From Singulisphaera sp. GP187 (GTDB taxonomy: Bacteria > Planctomycetota > Planctomycetia > Isosphaerales > Isosphaeraceae): a stretch of 64,000 bases of DNA. The position numbers were made by a program, and so were the translations under genes. Each line of letters starts with the position of its first letter. Position 1 is the first letter of the stretch. The notes beneath the pieces were generated by a model. It was given only the letters and a program-made list of their open reading frames with translations, ran no database searches and was not told where the DNA came from. Shown in pieces: positions 9,438-17,816 of this stretch. The stretch spans positions 4,379,501 through 4,443,500 of the forward strand of contig NZ_FSRB01000001.1 in the NCBI RefSeq assembly GCF_900129635.1. The letters are read 5' to 3'.

Positions 9438-10757
9438 ATGCTCACCTTATCGCCTTTAGTGATGACGGTTTGTGCCCACTTCCTGTTCATCCGGATTGGC
9501 CCGGCGGCCGAGGCCGGGCGATCGGCTGAGGTCTACTTCAGTGAGCAGGCGGAGGCGGGCGACCCGTCGTTTGTCAGCAAGATCGCCGGCACGAAGCTGT
9601 GGGTGCAAACGGCCCCCGGTTCGTTCAAGCCGCTCGAGGTGCGCGAAGGGGTCGACCGGCTCCGCGCTCCCCTGCCCGACGCGGAGACGCTGTCGGTCGT
9701 AGGGTCGTGCGAATACGGGGTGCTCGCCCGCCCCAAGGAAGTTCCGTTCTTGCTCCGCCACTACCCCAAGGCGATCGCGGGCGACCCCGAGGCGCTCAAC
9801 CAGTTGACGGCACGCGGGGAGATGATCCCCCTTGAAATCATGGGCCAAATCGAAGGGGACAAGATTCACCTGGTCCTCCTCAAACAGGGCAAGCCCGTAC
9901 CGGGGGTGGTCTTCCACGCGGTGGATGCCGACCTGACCGAGTCGGAAGCCAAAGCAGGCCCCGACGGAACAGCGGTCTGGACGCCCCCCGCCCCGGGCCC
10001 GTATTCGATCTATGCGCGGGACACGATCCAGCGCTCGGGAGAGGCGGGAGGCAAGTCCTATGAGGAGATCCGCGAGTTCGCCACGCTCGCGTTTGCCTGG
10101 CCGCTCGGCTCCCGGCAGGCCGACCCCGAGGCGGTCTCCCTCTTCGAACAGGCCCTGGCCGCGCGGGCGCAGTGGAACGAGTTCCCCGGCTTCTCCGCCA
10201 ACCTGGCTGGCGAATCCAATGGACGCCCTTATTCGGGCTCAGTCCGGTTCCTGGCTGATGGCAAGGTCGAGTTGAAAGTCGACGACCCGGTCGCCCGCCC
10301 TTGGCTCAAGGAGCAGTTCGAATCGCTCGCCATGCACCGCCGCGCCGAGGCGGCCGACCCCGAGGACAAGCCGGTCCTCCGCTTCGCCGACGATCGAGAA
10401 GACCATCCGCTTGGCCGACTCCTGACCTTCGACGGCGGCCGGTTCGCGTCAAGCTATCGCATCAAGGATCAGCAAATCCGGGTGGTCAACCGGCGCATCG
10501 GGCCGAAAAACATGACCATCACCGTGCTCGACAACGACCGGAACGCCGAGGGCAAGTTCCTGCCGCACAGCTACGTCGTCCACCATTGGGACGCCTCGAC
10601 CGGCAACCTCGAAAGGGTCGAAACCGTCCAGGAGCGCTGGCAGCGCATCGGCTCGTGGGATTTACCGGTCTCGCACACAACAAGCCTCGCGTCAGGGGGC
10701 GGGTTCTCGGTCCGCCACGTCACGCTTTCCGAGCACGAGCTGCTGAAGGCAAACTAA
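9438..10757 (+). CDS. Secreted protein with a C-terminal DUF3386-like domain
   Basis: About 439 residues from the ATG at 9438, chosen because it starts a plausible signal peptide (MLTLSPLVMTVCAHFLFIRI); in-frame ATGs at 9348 and 9399 are alternatives. The middle (about 130-210) looks like a beta-sandwich, DUF4198-like, with GVVFHAVDADLTESEAKAGP. The C-terminal 200 residues (SLFEQALAARAQWNEFPGF ... LESLAMHRR-type motif ... HSYVVHHWDASTGNLERVE) match my recollection of DUF3386. It follows the kinase by 100 bases and is closed by a hairpin at 10767-10809. The role is unknown; its position suggests it belongs to the regulated cluster. Confidence 0.65.
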   Translation: MLTLSPLVMTVCAHFLFIRIGPAAEAGRSAEVYFSEQAEAGDPSFVSKIAGTKLWVQTAPGSFKPLEVREGVDRLRAPLPDAETLSVVGSCEYGVLARPKEVPFLLRHYPKAIAGDPEALNQLTARGEMIPLEIMGQIEGDKIHLVLLKQGKPVPGVVFHAVDADLTESEAKAGPDGTAVWTPPAPGPYSIYARDTIQRSGEAGGKSYEEIREFATLAFAWPLGSRQADPEAVSLFEQALAARAQWNEFPGFSANLAGESNGRPYSGSVRFLADGKVELKVDDPVARPWLKEQFESLAMHRRAEAADPEDKPVLRFADDREDHPLGRLLTFDGGRFASSYRIKDQQIRVVNRRIGPKNMTITVLDNDRNAEGKFLPHSYVVHHWDASTGNLERVETVQERWQRIGSWDLPVSHTTSLASGGGFSVRHVTLSEHELLKAN

Positions 10758-10766
10758 AGAATTCGA

Positions 10767-10809
10767 TTTCCCTGGGACCGCGAGGGCCCCGCCCGCGGTC
10801 CCAGGGAAA
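10767..10809. terminator. Bidirectional hairpin between convergent genes
   Basis: A perfect 16-bp stem (TTTCCCTGGGACCGCG and its complement) with an 11-base GC loop lies 10 bases after the DUF3386-like stop and 20 bases before the stop of the convergent transglutaminase-like gene. There is no long T run on the plus strand. Position and stem strength argue for a shared terminator. Confidence 0.7.
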
Positions 10810-10828
10810 GGCATCCCAGTGGTCGACG

Positions 10829-12541
10829 TCACTCAGTTCGCTTAAGAAATTCGGGCGGCGCATTCGGCGTGGATGACGGAGCCGAAGGCAAGGGGTCTGG
10901 TAGCGGAGCGAACGGATCGTTCAGGACCAGGTCGCGAGCCCGAAGCAGATTGCCTTGGTGTTGGGCGGTCGCATCGGCCTCGGAGTAATAGGCCACAGCC
11001 GACGCCAAATCGCCCTGGGCCTCGTTCAAACGCCCCAGGTTGCTCTGCGCTCCCCATCGGAACATGTAGTAATAAGGCTGCCGAGGACCGGGGGCGGGGA
11101 GAACCTTGAGGGTGGCTTTGAAGAACAGTTCCGCCCGATCGAGGTGCTTCTGATCCCGACCGAGGTCCTCTTGCTCCAGTTTTGCCAGACCCAGGAAATA
11201 AGTGGAGTACATATTCAGCGCATCCTGAATCTCCTGAGGCATCGGCGTTTTCTTATCCATCAGGACCGGCTTCTCGGCAAACCGGAAGGTCATGTAGTCG
11301 CTCACGGCCTCGGGCAGCTCACCCCGGAGTTGCTTGATCCGGGCGTAGAGCAAGGGGAACTCCGGCCGGAACAGGAAGAGGGCGTGCTGGGTCGCCTGAA
11401 CGAATTCTCCGCTGGTGAACAGCATGGTCTCGACCATCAGCGGCAGGGGCCAAGGAGCAACGTCCCCCGCGTGCGTGCCGATAGCCTTGGTGAATTCCTG
11501 GCTCTGAGCGACCGGATCGCGGTAGAGGACCGTCTGGTACTTGCCCGGCAGGCTCTTCTCCAACAGGAGCATCCGCGGTGCGTAGTAGCCCGGGCTCGAG
11601 TCGATCAAGGCGCCGATCTTGGTCGTGTCGGCCGCCAGTAACTCGTGAGTGGGGCGATAGGGCGGAGCGCCCGGAGCGTTCAGCCGACCGAGCACCTCCG
11701 GGTCGGCCAGGGCTTGATCGAGCGTGGCCACCCCTTTGCCGTCGGGGCCAGTGATCTCGATACCGAGCCGGGGATCGAAGAGGTAGAGCTTGCCTTCGAT
11801 CAGGGCCGCGGTGATCCAGGAGATCGGCTCCTTCGCGTCTTTCGGCTGGTAGGTCAAGACGGCGACGTCTACCCCGAGCTGCCGGCAGAGAGACATGAAC
11901 AGCCATCCCCGCTCGGACCAGCCGCCGTCCGCCTCGGTCGCCATCCCGCGCAACAGCATGTCGTAGGGGCGGACCTGCGCCTGGGGGAGCCCCGGGGCGG
12001 CGAGCGTACCGGCCGGCGCGAGCTGGACCTGGCGGATCATCCAATCGAACACGCGGCGCACCCGGGTCAAGTCGTCGCCATTGCCACCGATCCGGGTGGC
12101 GATCCCGTGGTAGAGCATGCAGTCTTCAAGGTGCCGCGAGTCGGGCATCTCGAACGTGGTTCGCTCAAACCCCGCCATGACCTGCTCGGGCAACTTCGAC
12201 GCTTTCAGGTAGCCGCGAACCTCGGGCGTCAAGGCAAATTGGGACCGGGGAATGTCCTCGAAATAGGTGTTCAACTTGAGGACGGCCAGCTTGAAATTAT
12301 CGCCACCGGGCTTCAGGGCCGCCGACTGAATCAGGCTGATCACGCTTTCAAGAATCGTCGGCTTCATGTCATTGAAGCCGGCATCGCCCGCAGTCGCGGA
12401 CGAAGCCGTGCCGTCCTGCTCACCCTCGGTGTTGATGGCACTGGTCGCGGCGGGCGGTAAATCGGAGCTGGAGTAGTCGCATCCGGCCCACATCGAGGCC
12501 AGGCAAATGAGGACAGCCAGGAGACTGAGACGCCACTTCAA
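10829..12541 (-). CDS. Transglutaminase-like lipoprotein with TPR-like C-terminus
   Basis: 570 residues. The N-terminus is a lipoprotein signal with a cysteine in SMWAGC at about residue 20. The middle (about 130-300) has a transglutaminase-like layout: an alpha-helical RRVFDWMIRQVQL segment, then GWLFMSLCRQLGVDV with a candidate nucleophilic cysteine, then LYLFDPRLG, whose aspartate resembles the third catalytic residue. The C-terminal half (about 380-550) is helical with tetratricopeptide-like spacing (GRLNEAQGDLASAVAYYSEA). It probably sits in the periplasm, attached to a membrane. Whether it crosslinks, cleaves or only binds protein is unknown. It is 338 bases downstream of kdsA on the same strand. 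Confidence 0.72.
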   Translation of the reverse strand: MKWRLSLLAVLICLASMWAGCDYSSSDLPPAATSAINTEGEQDGTASSATAGDAGFNDMKPTILESVISLIQSAALKPGGDNFKLAVLKLNTYFEDIPRSQFALTPEVRGYLKASKLPEQVMAGFERTTFEMPDSRHLEDCMLYHGIATRIGGNGDDLTRVRRVFDWMIRQVQLAPAGTLAAPGLPQAQVRPYDMLLRGMATEADGGWSERGWLFMSLCRQLGVDVAVLTYQPKDAKEPISWITAALIEGKLYLFDPRLGIEITGPDGKGVATLDQALADPEVLGRLNAPGAPPYRPTHELLAADTTKIGALIDSSPGYYAPRMLLLEKSLPGKYQTVLYRDPVAQSQEFTKAIGTHAGDVAPWPLPLMVETMLFTSGEFVQATQHALFLFRPEFPLLYARIKQLRGELPEAVSDYMTFRFAEKPVLMDKKTPMPQEIQDALNMYSTYFLGLAKLEQEDLGRDQKHLDRAELFFKATLKVLPAPGPRQPYYYMFRWGAQSNLGRLNEAQGDLASAVAYYSEADATAQHQGNLLRARDLVLNDPFAPLPDPLPSAPSSTPNAPPEFLKRTE

Positions 12542-12824
12542 GGGGATGACTCCTGATCCGTCGACAAGACTCGATCGTGGGGCGGTCGCTCGACGGAAGT
12601 CGACAGCCCGGCCCGGCCTGGTGACCGACCGACCGACTGATCCGGTATAAAACTAAGGAACTCGGACAATCAGGGAGAGGACGAGGATCCGAAACCCGCT
12701 CAAGACTGTCCCATCGCTCCATTGTTGCGGATGAGCGGCGGGCGCGGCGAGACCGATACCGGTCGCGCCGGCCATTTTCCCTGACTACGTGGCCCAGCAG
12801 ACCACGGTTCGGCCACGGCGGCGA

Positions 12825-12857
12825 GAAAAAAAGAGGCCAGGCGCAACGCCCCGCCTC
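12825..12857 (-). terminator. Rho-independent terminator of kdsA
   Basis: Read on the minus strand, an 11-bp stem with two mismatches (GAGGCGGGGCG / CGCCTGGCCTC, loop TTG) is followed by seven Ts. It begins 22 bases after the kdsA stop codon. Confidence 0.75.
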
Positions 12858-12878
12858 ATCGGTCGGGTCAACAGGCCT

Positions 12879-13733
12879 TCAGGCGAGCCCGACGGACTCG
12901 TCGTCCGCGATCGCCTCGCGAATTCGCAGGCAGGTCCGCAGGAGACCGGCCAGGTCATCGAGTCGCAGCGCGTTCGGGCCGTCCGAGAGCGCCTCGTCGG
13001 GGCGGGGGTGAACCTCGAGGAAAAGGGCATCACACCCGGCGGCCACGGCGGCCTTGGCCAGATAGGGCACCATCGCGCGCTCGCCCGCAGTCACGGTTCC
13101 GCCCCCCCCGGCGCTCGGCAACTGCACCGAGTGAGTGGCGTCGAAGACCACCGGGGCGCCGGTGGCTTGCATCTGCGGGATCGCCCGGAAGTCGTTGACC
13201 AGCCGGCCATATCCAAAGGTCGTCCCGCGTTCGGTCAAGAGCACGCCCGCATCGCTCAAGGAGGTGATCTTGGCGACGACGTTGGACATGTCCCAAGGGG
13301 CCATGAACTGCCCCTTCTTGACGTTGATCGGCCGGCCGGTCGCCGCCGCCGCCTCGAGCAGGTCGGTCTGCCGCGCCAGGAAGGCGGGAATCTGGAGCAG
13401 GTCGACCACCTTGGCGATCGGCCCGGCCTGTTGAGACTCGTGGACGTCAGTCGTCACCGGCAGGCCCGTCTCGGCCTTGACCCGCTCGAAGACCTTCAGC
13501 CCCTCGTCGATTCCGGGGCCTCGGTAGCTCGACTTCGAGGTCCGGTTCGCCTTATCGAACGACGCCTTGAAGATCAAGGGGACCCCCAACGCGCCGCAGA
13601 CCTCGACCAACCGCCGCGCGATCACCAGCGTCAGGTCGTTCGGCTCCATCACGCAGGGACCACAGATCAGGGCCAAGGGACGGCCCCGACCAATCTCGAC
13701 CTGACCAACCGACACGGGGTTCAATGAGGCCAC
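12879..13733 (-). CDS. kdsA: 3-deoxy-8-phosphooctulonate synthase (KdsA)
   Basis: 284 residues, the usual length. It condenses phosphoenolpyruvate with arabinose 5-phosphate to Kdo 8-phosphate, the first committed step toward the Kdo sugar of lipopolysaccharide, in the cytoplasm. Diagnostic stretches are LICGPCVMEP, FKASFDKANRTS, PVTTDVHE, DLLQIPAFLARQTDL, NVKKGQFMAPWDM and the DATHSVQLP motif. The cysteine in CGPCVME matches the metal-ligand position of metal-dependent KdsA enzymes. ATG at 13733. A Kdo pathway fits a Gram-negative type outer membrane. The lipid kinase gene upstream is separated by 139 bases and may be co-transcribed. Confidence 0.95.
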   Translation of the reverse strand: MASLNPVSVGQVEIGRGRPLALICGPCVMEPNDLTLVIARRLVEVCGALGVPLIFKASFDKANRTSKSSYRGPGIDEGLKVFERVKAETGLPVTTDVHESQQAGPIAKVVDLLQIPAFLARQTDLLEAAAATGRPINVKKGQFMAPWDMSNVVAKITSLSDAGVLLTERGTTFGYGRLVNDFRAIPQMQATGAPVVFDATHSVQLPSAGGGGTVTAGERAMVPYLAKAAVAAGCDALFLEVHPRPDEALSDGPNALRLDDLAGLLRTCLRIREAIADDESVGLA

Positions 13734-13872
13734 GGCACTCCCTCCCTGGGCTAGGGCGAAGGGACGGCGATCGTCCCTCCGACGCGCGGCGCAAATCGAC
13801 CGGCGTCCGGGCCGATCTTATCGCGCACCAGCCCCGATGACGACCCGAACCGGGTCCCCTTTCCCCTTCGGC

Positions 13873-14895
13873 TCAACCACCGTCGGGCACGAGCACCTCG
13901 ATCGCGTTGGGAAGCACTTCGACCGTCCAGTCGCCATCGGGATGGCCATCCGGCGAGACGCAGCCCCCCGGGTCGCCGTCGAGCTGGACCGGAACCGTCT
14001 CGGCTGAAGTGACGACCACGCGGCGGACCCGACGGTGTTCGACCCCGTCGCGGTCAAGATGGATCCCGCGCAGGACCATCCACAAGTAGCGTAACGACTG
14101 GAGTGGACCGGCATTACGAAAGACGATCAGGTCCAGCCAGCCATCATCGCCGCGGGCGGCGGGGGCGAACGGAAGGCCGAGCGCGTAGCGCGGGAGGTTG
14201 AAGATGAAGGCGGTCGCGCCGACCAAGGTCTCCTCCGCTCCCGGGTCGGTGATCGACAACGTGAGCGGCGGGAAGCGATACTCCAGGCTCGACCGCAGCA
14301 CCGACTCAACGTAGGCGGCACGGTGGGTCGGCCGGGCCACTCCCGCGCGCCCGACTCGGGTCGAGTGGTGCCGGGCGACGACATCGGCGTCGAAACCGAT
14401 GCCCGCCATCAAGGTAAACCGCCGCGTCGTCGTGAGCCCGAGGTCGAGCTGGGCGACCGATCCGGCCGCGATGATCGAGGCGAGCCGGGCGGGGTTGCGA
14501 TCGAGCCGAAAGTGGCGGGCGAACAGGTTTTCCGTCCCCGCGGGCAGGACGGTAATCGGCACGGTCGGATGTTCGTTGACCAGGGCCGCCACCGTGCCGT
14601 CGCCGCCCGCCGCAACCAGGCAACGGCAACCCGCCGGGTCAGCCGCCGACTCCGCCACCAAAGTCGATCGCTCTTCCAGCGACCAGGCCACTCGGGTGCT
14701 GAGTCCCAGCCGCTCGAGCTCGGCCTGGAGCCGCTCGACCTGGCGACGACCACGGCCACGCCCCGATCCGGGATTGGCCGCGATCCCGACCCAGGGTTGG
14801 GCCGATTCCGGTGCCTCGCTACGAAACTGGACCGTACCTGATCGAGCGTTGCCATTGCGCTCGCTCTCAGGTCCGGGCGTGCCGCCCTCGGTCAT
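13873..14895 (-). CDS. Diacylglycerol kinase-like lipid kinase
   Basis: 340 residues. It opens with a low-complexity tail of about 35 residues, then the DAGK catalytic domain: NPGSGRGRGRR (nucleotide-binding loop), LVAAGGDGTVAALVNEH (the GGDGT signature) and LPAGTENLFARH. The C-terminal beta-sandwich (about 150-330) has MAGIGFDADVV and DDGWLDLIVFRNA as in YegS/DgkB-type kinases. It should phosphorylate a lipid such as diacylglycerol, using ATP, at the inner face of the membrane; the exact substrate is unknown. It lies between kdsA and the coiled-coil gene, all on the minus strand. Confidence 0.88.
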   Translation of the reverse strand: MTEGGTPGPESERNGNARSGTVQFRSEAPESAQPWVGIAANPGSGRGRGRRQVERLQAELERLGLSTRVAWSLEERSTLVAESAADPAGCRCLVAAGGDGTVAALVNEHPTVPITVLPAGTENLFARHFRLDRNPARLASIIAAGSVAQLDLGLTTTRRFTLMAGIGFDADVVARHHSTRVGRAGVARPTHRAAYVESVLRSSLEYRFPPLTLSITDPGAEETLVGATAFIFNLPRYALGLPFAPAARGDDGWLDLIVFRNAGPLQSLRYLWMVLRGIHLDRDGVEHRRVRRVVVTSAETVPVQLDGDPGGCVSPDGHPDGDWTVEVLPNAIEVLVPDGG

Positions 14896-15077
14896 CCCGC
14901 CGCCTTCCCGAACAGACTTCGCTGAAACAAATCACGCCCATGAGGGACCTTGTAGGCTAGCCACAGGTCCCCCTCGGCGTCAACTCGGGCCACTTCCTTG
15001 AAGCGAAGCGAGCGGCGGTATAAGCCATCCCACAAAACCCAAGGAAGTTCGGGCCGCGATTCTGAATCAAGGCCGGT

Positions 15078-15656
15078 TCAAAGAGGTCGGACCAACGAGG
15101 CAGGTCGTCCGGTCCGTCGCGTGGTGCTCTTGAGCATCCGTTCGACCACGGTCTTGTTCGACTCGAGCAGCGACTTGAATTCATCGCGCAGTTGCGTGAG
15201 CTCGTTCAAGAGCTCGGTGTTTGCGGCCTTGAGCTCGTCGACGCTCATTCGGGCCGCGGCCAGCCCCGCGGTCTCGTTCTGCTGCTCCTGGTCGCGGTCC
15301 TTGCGAGCGACCTGAGCTTTGGCGACCGCGTTTTGGAGCGTCGCGAGCTGAACCTTGACGCTCGTCTGGATCTCGATCGCCTCGGCCTTGGCCCGCTCGA
15401 CGTCCGCGACCCTGGCGCGGAGGACGGTCTGTTCGGCCTCCGAAGTCAACTGCTCCAGGGAGATCTTCGCTTGGAGATCCGCAATGGCCTGGGTGTTTTT
15501 GGCCACATCGCCCTCGAGAGTCGCGATCTGCGTGGTTTGCTTGGCCAGCGCCTGAGTCCACTCCATATTCAGAGTGGCAACCGTCGAGACCAGGATGATC
15601 CAGACGGGCAGGAGCAGTAAGACCAGGACGACTAGGACTTTCCCCGCTGTGGACAT
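15078..15656 (-). CDS. Membrane-anchored coiled-coil protein
   Basis: 192 residues. One N-terminal transmembrane helix (about 6-27, VLVVLVLLLLPVWIILVSTV) is followed by about 140 residues of heptad-rich coiled coil with many A, L, E, K and Q residues and no cysteine. The C-terminus is short and arginine-rich (TTRRTGRPASLVRPL). No enzymatic motif is visible. It may be a structural or tethering envelope protein. The gap to the lipid kinase gene (182 bases) holds no other gene. Confidence 0.7.
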   Translation of the reverse strand: MSTAGKVLVVLVLLLLPVWIILVSTVATLNMEWTQALAKQTTQIATLEGDVAKNTQAIADLQAKISLEQLTSEAEQTVLRARVADVERAKAEAIEIQTSVKVQLATLQNAVAKAQVARKDRDQEQQNETAGLAAARMSVDELKAANTELLNELTQLRDEFKSLLESNKTVVERMLKSTTRRTGRPASLVRPL

Positions 15657-16030
15657 CGGACCTCTCCTGCCTTTTCGCGGAGTCGAAATCTCGAAATGGT
15701 TTCACGCCGCGCGGATGGCTCAGGGGCCGTCTTCAAAAAACTTGGAAGTGACGCATCGAAGCCGTTGCGCCGCGAGTCGATCGACGCGACATACCCCAAT
15801 ATACCCCCCGTCTTTCCAAGTTGCCAAGTCTCTCAGATCCAATCCATCCGCCGACCACGTCGAACTCAAGGTCTGCGACTGTTTTGCCACCCTCAATGAT
15901 TGCATCGCGTTTGACGCACTTCAGGCCAACTCCCTACAATCAGAACCTTACAGCCCAAGGGAGAGACGCGGCAAACCGGTCCGTGGTACCAAACCCGGAT
16001 CGAATCTTTATTCAGAGGGCCTTGCCGACC
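15657..16030. other. Divergent intergenic region (374 bp)
   Basis: Between the minus-strand coiled-coil gene and the plus-strand dehydrogenase. It should hold promoters for both. I see no convincing operator, repeat or small gene. The dehydrogenase frame stays open upstream to 15821, but that part reads as low-complexity non-coding sequence. Confidence 0.5.
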
Positions 16031-17089
16031 ATGCGTCCGACGTATCAGGTCACCGAACTTCTGGGCGATGGGATCGGCCCGGAGCTGTCACGCGCCGTTC
16101 ACACGCTGGCTGAGGCGCTGCCGATCCGCCTTGAATTCGTCCCGGTCGACCTGACCTTGGAGAACCGAAGAGCCCAGGGGCTCAAGATTTACGACAAAGC
16201 CGTCGAGGCCGTCACGGCGAGTCGAGTGGCCTTGAAGTACCCCACGGTGACGGCCGAGGAAAGCCCCAACGCCATCCTCCGACGGCGGCTCGACCTTTCG
16301 GTCATCCATCGTCCGGTTTACACCATCCCCGGCGTGCCGACCAACTTCCGTCGCGAGCTCGACATCGACATCGTCCGGATCGCCACCGGCGGCACTTACG
16401 ACGACCCCGGCCGGATGATTGGTGACGACGGCGCGGTCAGCCTCCGGATTGTCGAGCGGCGACCGGTCCGCGAAGCCGCCCGCTATGCGTTCACCCTGGC
16501 GCGACGGACCGGCAACAAGCGCGTCACGAGCGCCTCGAAATATACGATTCAGAAGGCGACCGACGGCCTGTTCGAGAGCATCGCCAAGGAAGTGGCCGCC
16601 CAGTTTCCCGAGGTCCCGCACAATAGCGAGCTCTTCGACGCCCTCCTCGGCAAGGTCATCATGACCCCCGAGCGGTTTCAAATCGTGCTCGTTCTCAACG
16701 AGTATGGCGACTTCCTCTCCGACATGGCGTGCGGACTCGCCGGCTCACTAGGCATCGGCGCCAGCGCCAACCTCGCGTTCGACGCCGCCGCGGTCGTCCG
16801 GGTCGCCCTGTTCGACGCCGCCCACGGCACCGCCCCCGACATCGCCGGCAAGAACCTGGCCAACCCGACGGCCATCTTCCTCGCCCTCTCGATGCTGCTC
16901 TACCAGCTTGGCGAAACCGACCTCGGCCACACGGTCAAAACGACCACCCTCGACCTCCTTCGCCAGGGAGTTCGGACCCGTGACCTGGGCGGCGAGGAAT
17001 CGACCGACTCGTTCACAGCGGCCGTCGCCGCCGAAGTCACACGCCGGCTCGCCGAGGCGAAGGAACTGCCCGCCACCCCCCTGCCCTGA
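16031..17089 (+). CDS. Isocitrate/isopropylmalate dehydrogenase family enzyme
   Basis: 352 residues from the ATG at 16031, just before the family's opening (YQVTELLGDGIGPEL). It is an NAD(P)-dependent decarboxylating dehydrogenase. Visible motifs are RRELDIDIVRIATGGTYDDP (substrate-loop region), the lysine region NKRVTSASKYTIQK, NEYGDFLSDMACGLAGSLG (metal-binding aspartates) and FDAAHGTAPDIAGKNLANPT (cofactor loop). Several positions are atypical: the usual VTxVHKxNV appears as VTSASKYTIQK. I cannot tell isocitrate from 3-isopropylmalate or homoisocitrate. leuA in this window is 30 kb away, so there is no operon argument for LeuB. A perfect hairpin follows 23 bases after the stop. Confidence 0.82.
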   Translation: MRPTYQVTELLGDGIGPELSRAVHTLAEALPIRLEFVPVDLTLENRRAQGLKIYDKAVEAVTASRVALKYPTVTAEESPNAILRRRLDLSVIHRPVYTIPGVPTNFRRELDIDIVRIATGGTYDDPGRMIGDDGAVSLRIVERRPVREAARYAFTLARRTGNKRVTSASKYTIQKATDGLFESIAKEVAAQFPEVPHNSELFDALLGKVIMTPERFQIVLVLNEYGDFLSDMACGLAGSLGIGASANLAFDAAAVVRVALFDAAHGTAPDIAGKNLANPTAIFLALSMLLYQLGETDLGHTVKTTTLDLLRQGVRTRDLGGEESTDSFTAAVAAEVTRRLAEAKELPATPLP

Positions 17090-17112
17090 GCGACGCCAAA
17101 CCCCAATCAACG

Positions 17113-17164
17113 AACCCTGAGCGGGCGGCCGACTCAAAAGAGTTAAGGCCGCCCGCTCAGGGTT
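17113..17164. terminator. Strong hairpin terminator
   Basis: A perfect 18-bp stem (AACCCTGAGCGGGCGGCC with its complement) around a 16-base loop, 23 bases after the dehydrogenase stop codon and before the stop of the convergent small membrane protein. Likely bidirectional. Confidence 0.8.
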
Positions 17165-17273
17165 GAATTCATCGTGGTGCCGTAGCCTCAGCCTCACTTG
17201 GCTTGCATGGCGTTGTATGACCCGATTCGGGCAACGGCCGGTCCGCGAGTGAACGCTCCGAAGAGTCGCTCCG

Positions 17274-17579
17274 TCAGACGCCCGGCGAACTGGAGACGGA
17301 ACGCCACGCGGCGGCCTTCGCCTTGACCAAGGCTCCCGCGGGACGGGAGATGTGCCGCGGCAGGTTCCGCGCGGCCTCGAGTTCAACCAACAGCCGGCGC
17401 CGTTCGCGGCGGGCCACCAGCAGGCCCCCCACCAGCACGGTCTCAACCGCAACAATCGGCAAGACCCCCTCGACTCCGCGGACGAAGGAAACCGGACTCG
17501 GCGTAGCAACCAGACTCAGCAGGAGCGGGAAGGCGAGGATCAAGCTGACGGAAACTCGCCGGGCCCATGGGTTACGCAT
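17274..17579 (-). CDS. Small membrane protein, unknown function
   Basis: 101 residues from the ATG at 17579, chosen because AAGGAG lies 9 bases upstream; an upstream in-frame start at 17636 is less likely. Two hydrophobic segments (SVSLILAFPLLLSLVA at about 9-25 and VLPIVAVETVLVGGLLVA at about 37-55) form a helical hairpin. A basic tail follows (RRERRRLLVELEAARNLPRH), probably cytoplasmic. No family recognised. Confidence 0.5.
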   Translation of the reverse strand: MRNPWARRVSVSLILAFPLLLSLVATPSPVSFVRGVEGVLPIVAVETVLVGGLLVARRERRRLLVELEAARNLPRHISRPAGALVKAKAAAWRSVSSSPGV

Positions 17580-17816
17580 TGTGAACCGCTCCTTCCGACT
17601 GGGGACCTCCTGCCCAGGTATTATCCTCCGAGACATATCGCGCCGTACCTGTTACTCTAGGTCATGCTTTCGGTGCCGCAAGCAAAAAATGTAGCGTTTC
17701 GGGGGTCTTTGCCCTCCACGCTCCGTACATCTGTCAGTAAAGCCTTTCCAGTAAACGCCTTTGGGGGCGACAAGTAAAATGCGGCGACGCCTCGGCCCTC
17801 TCCTTCCTGACAGACT

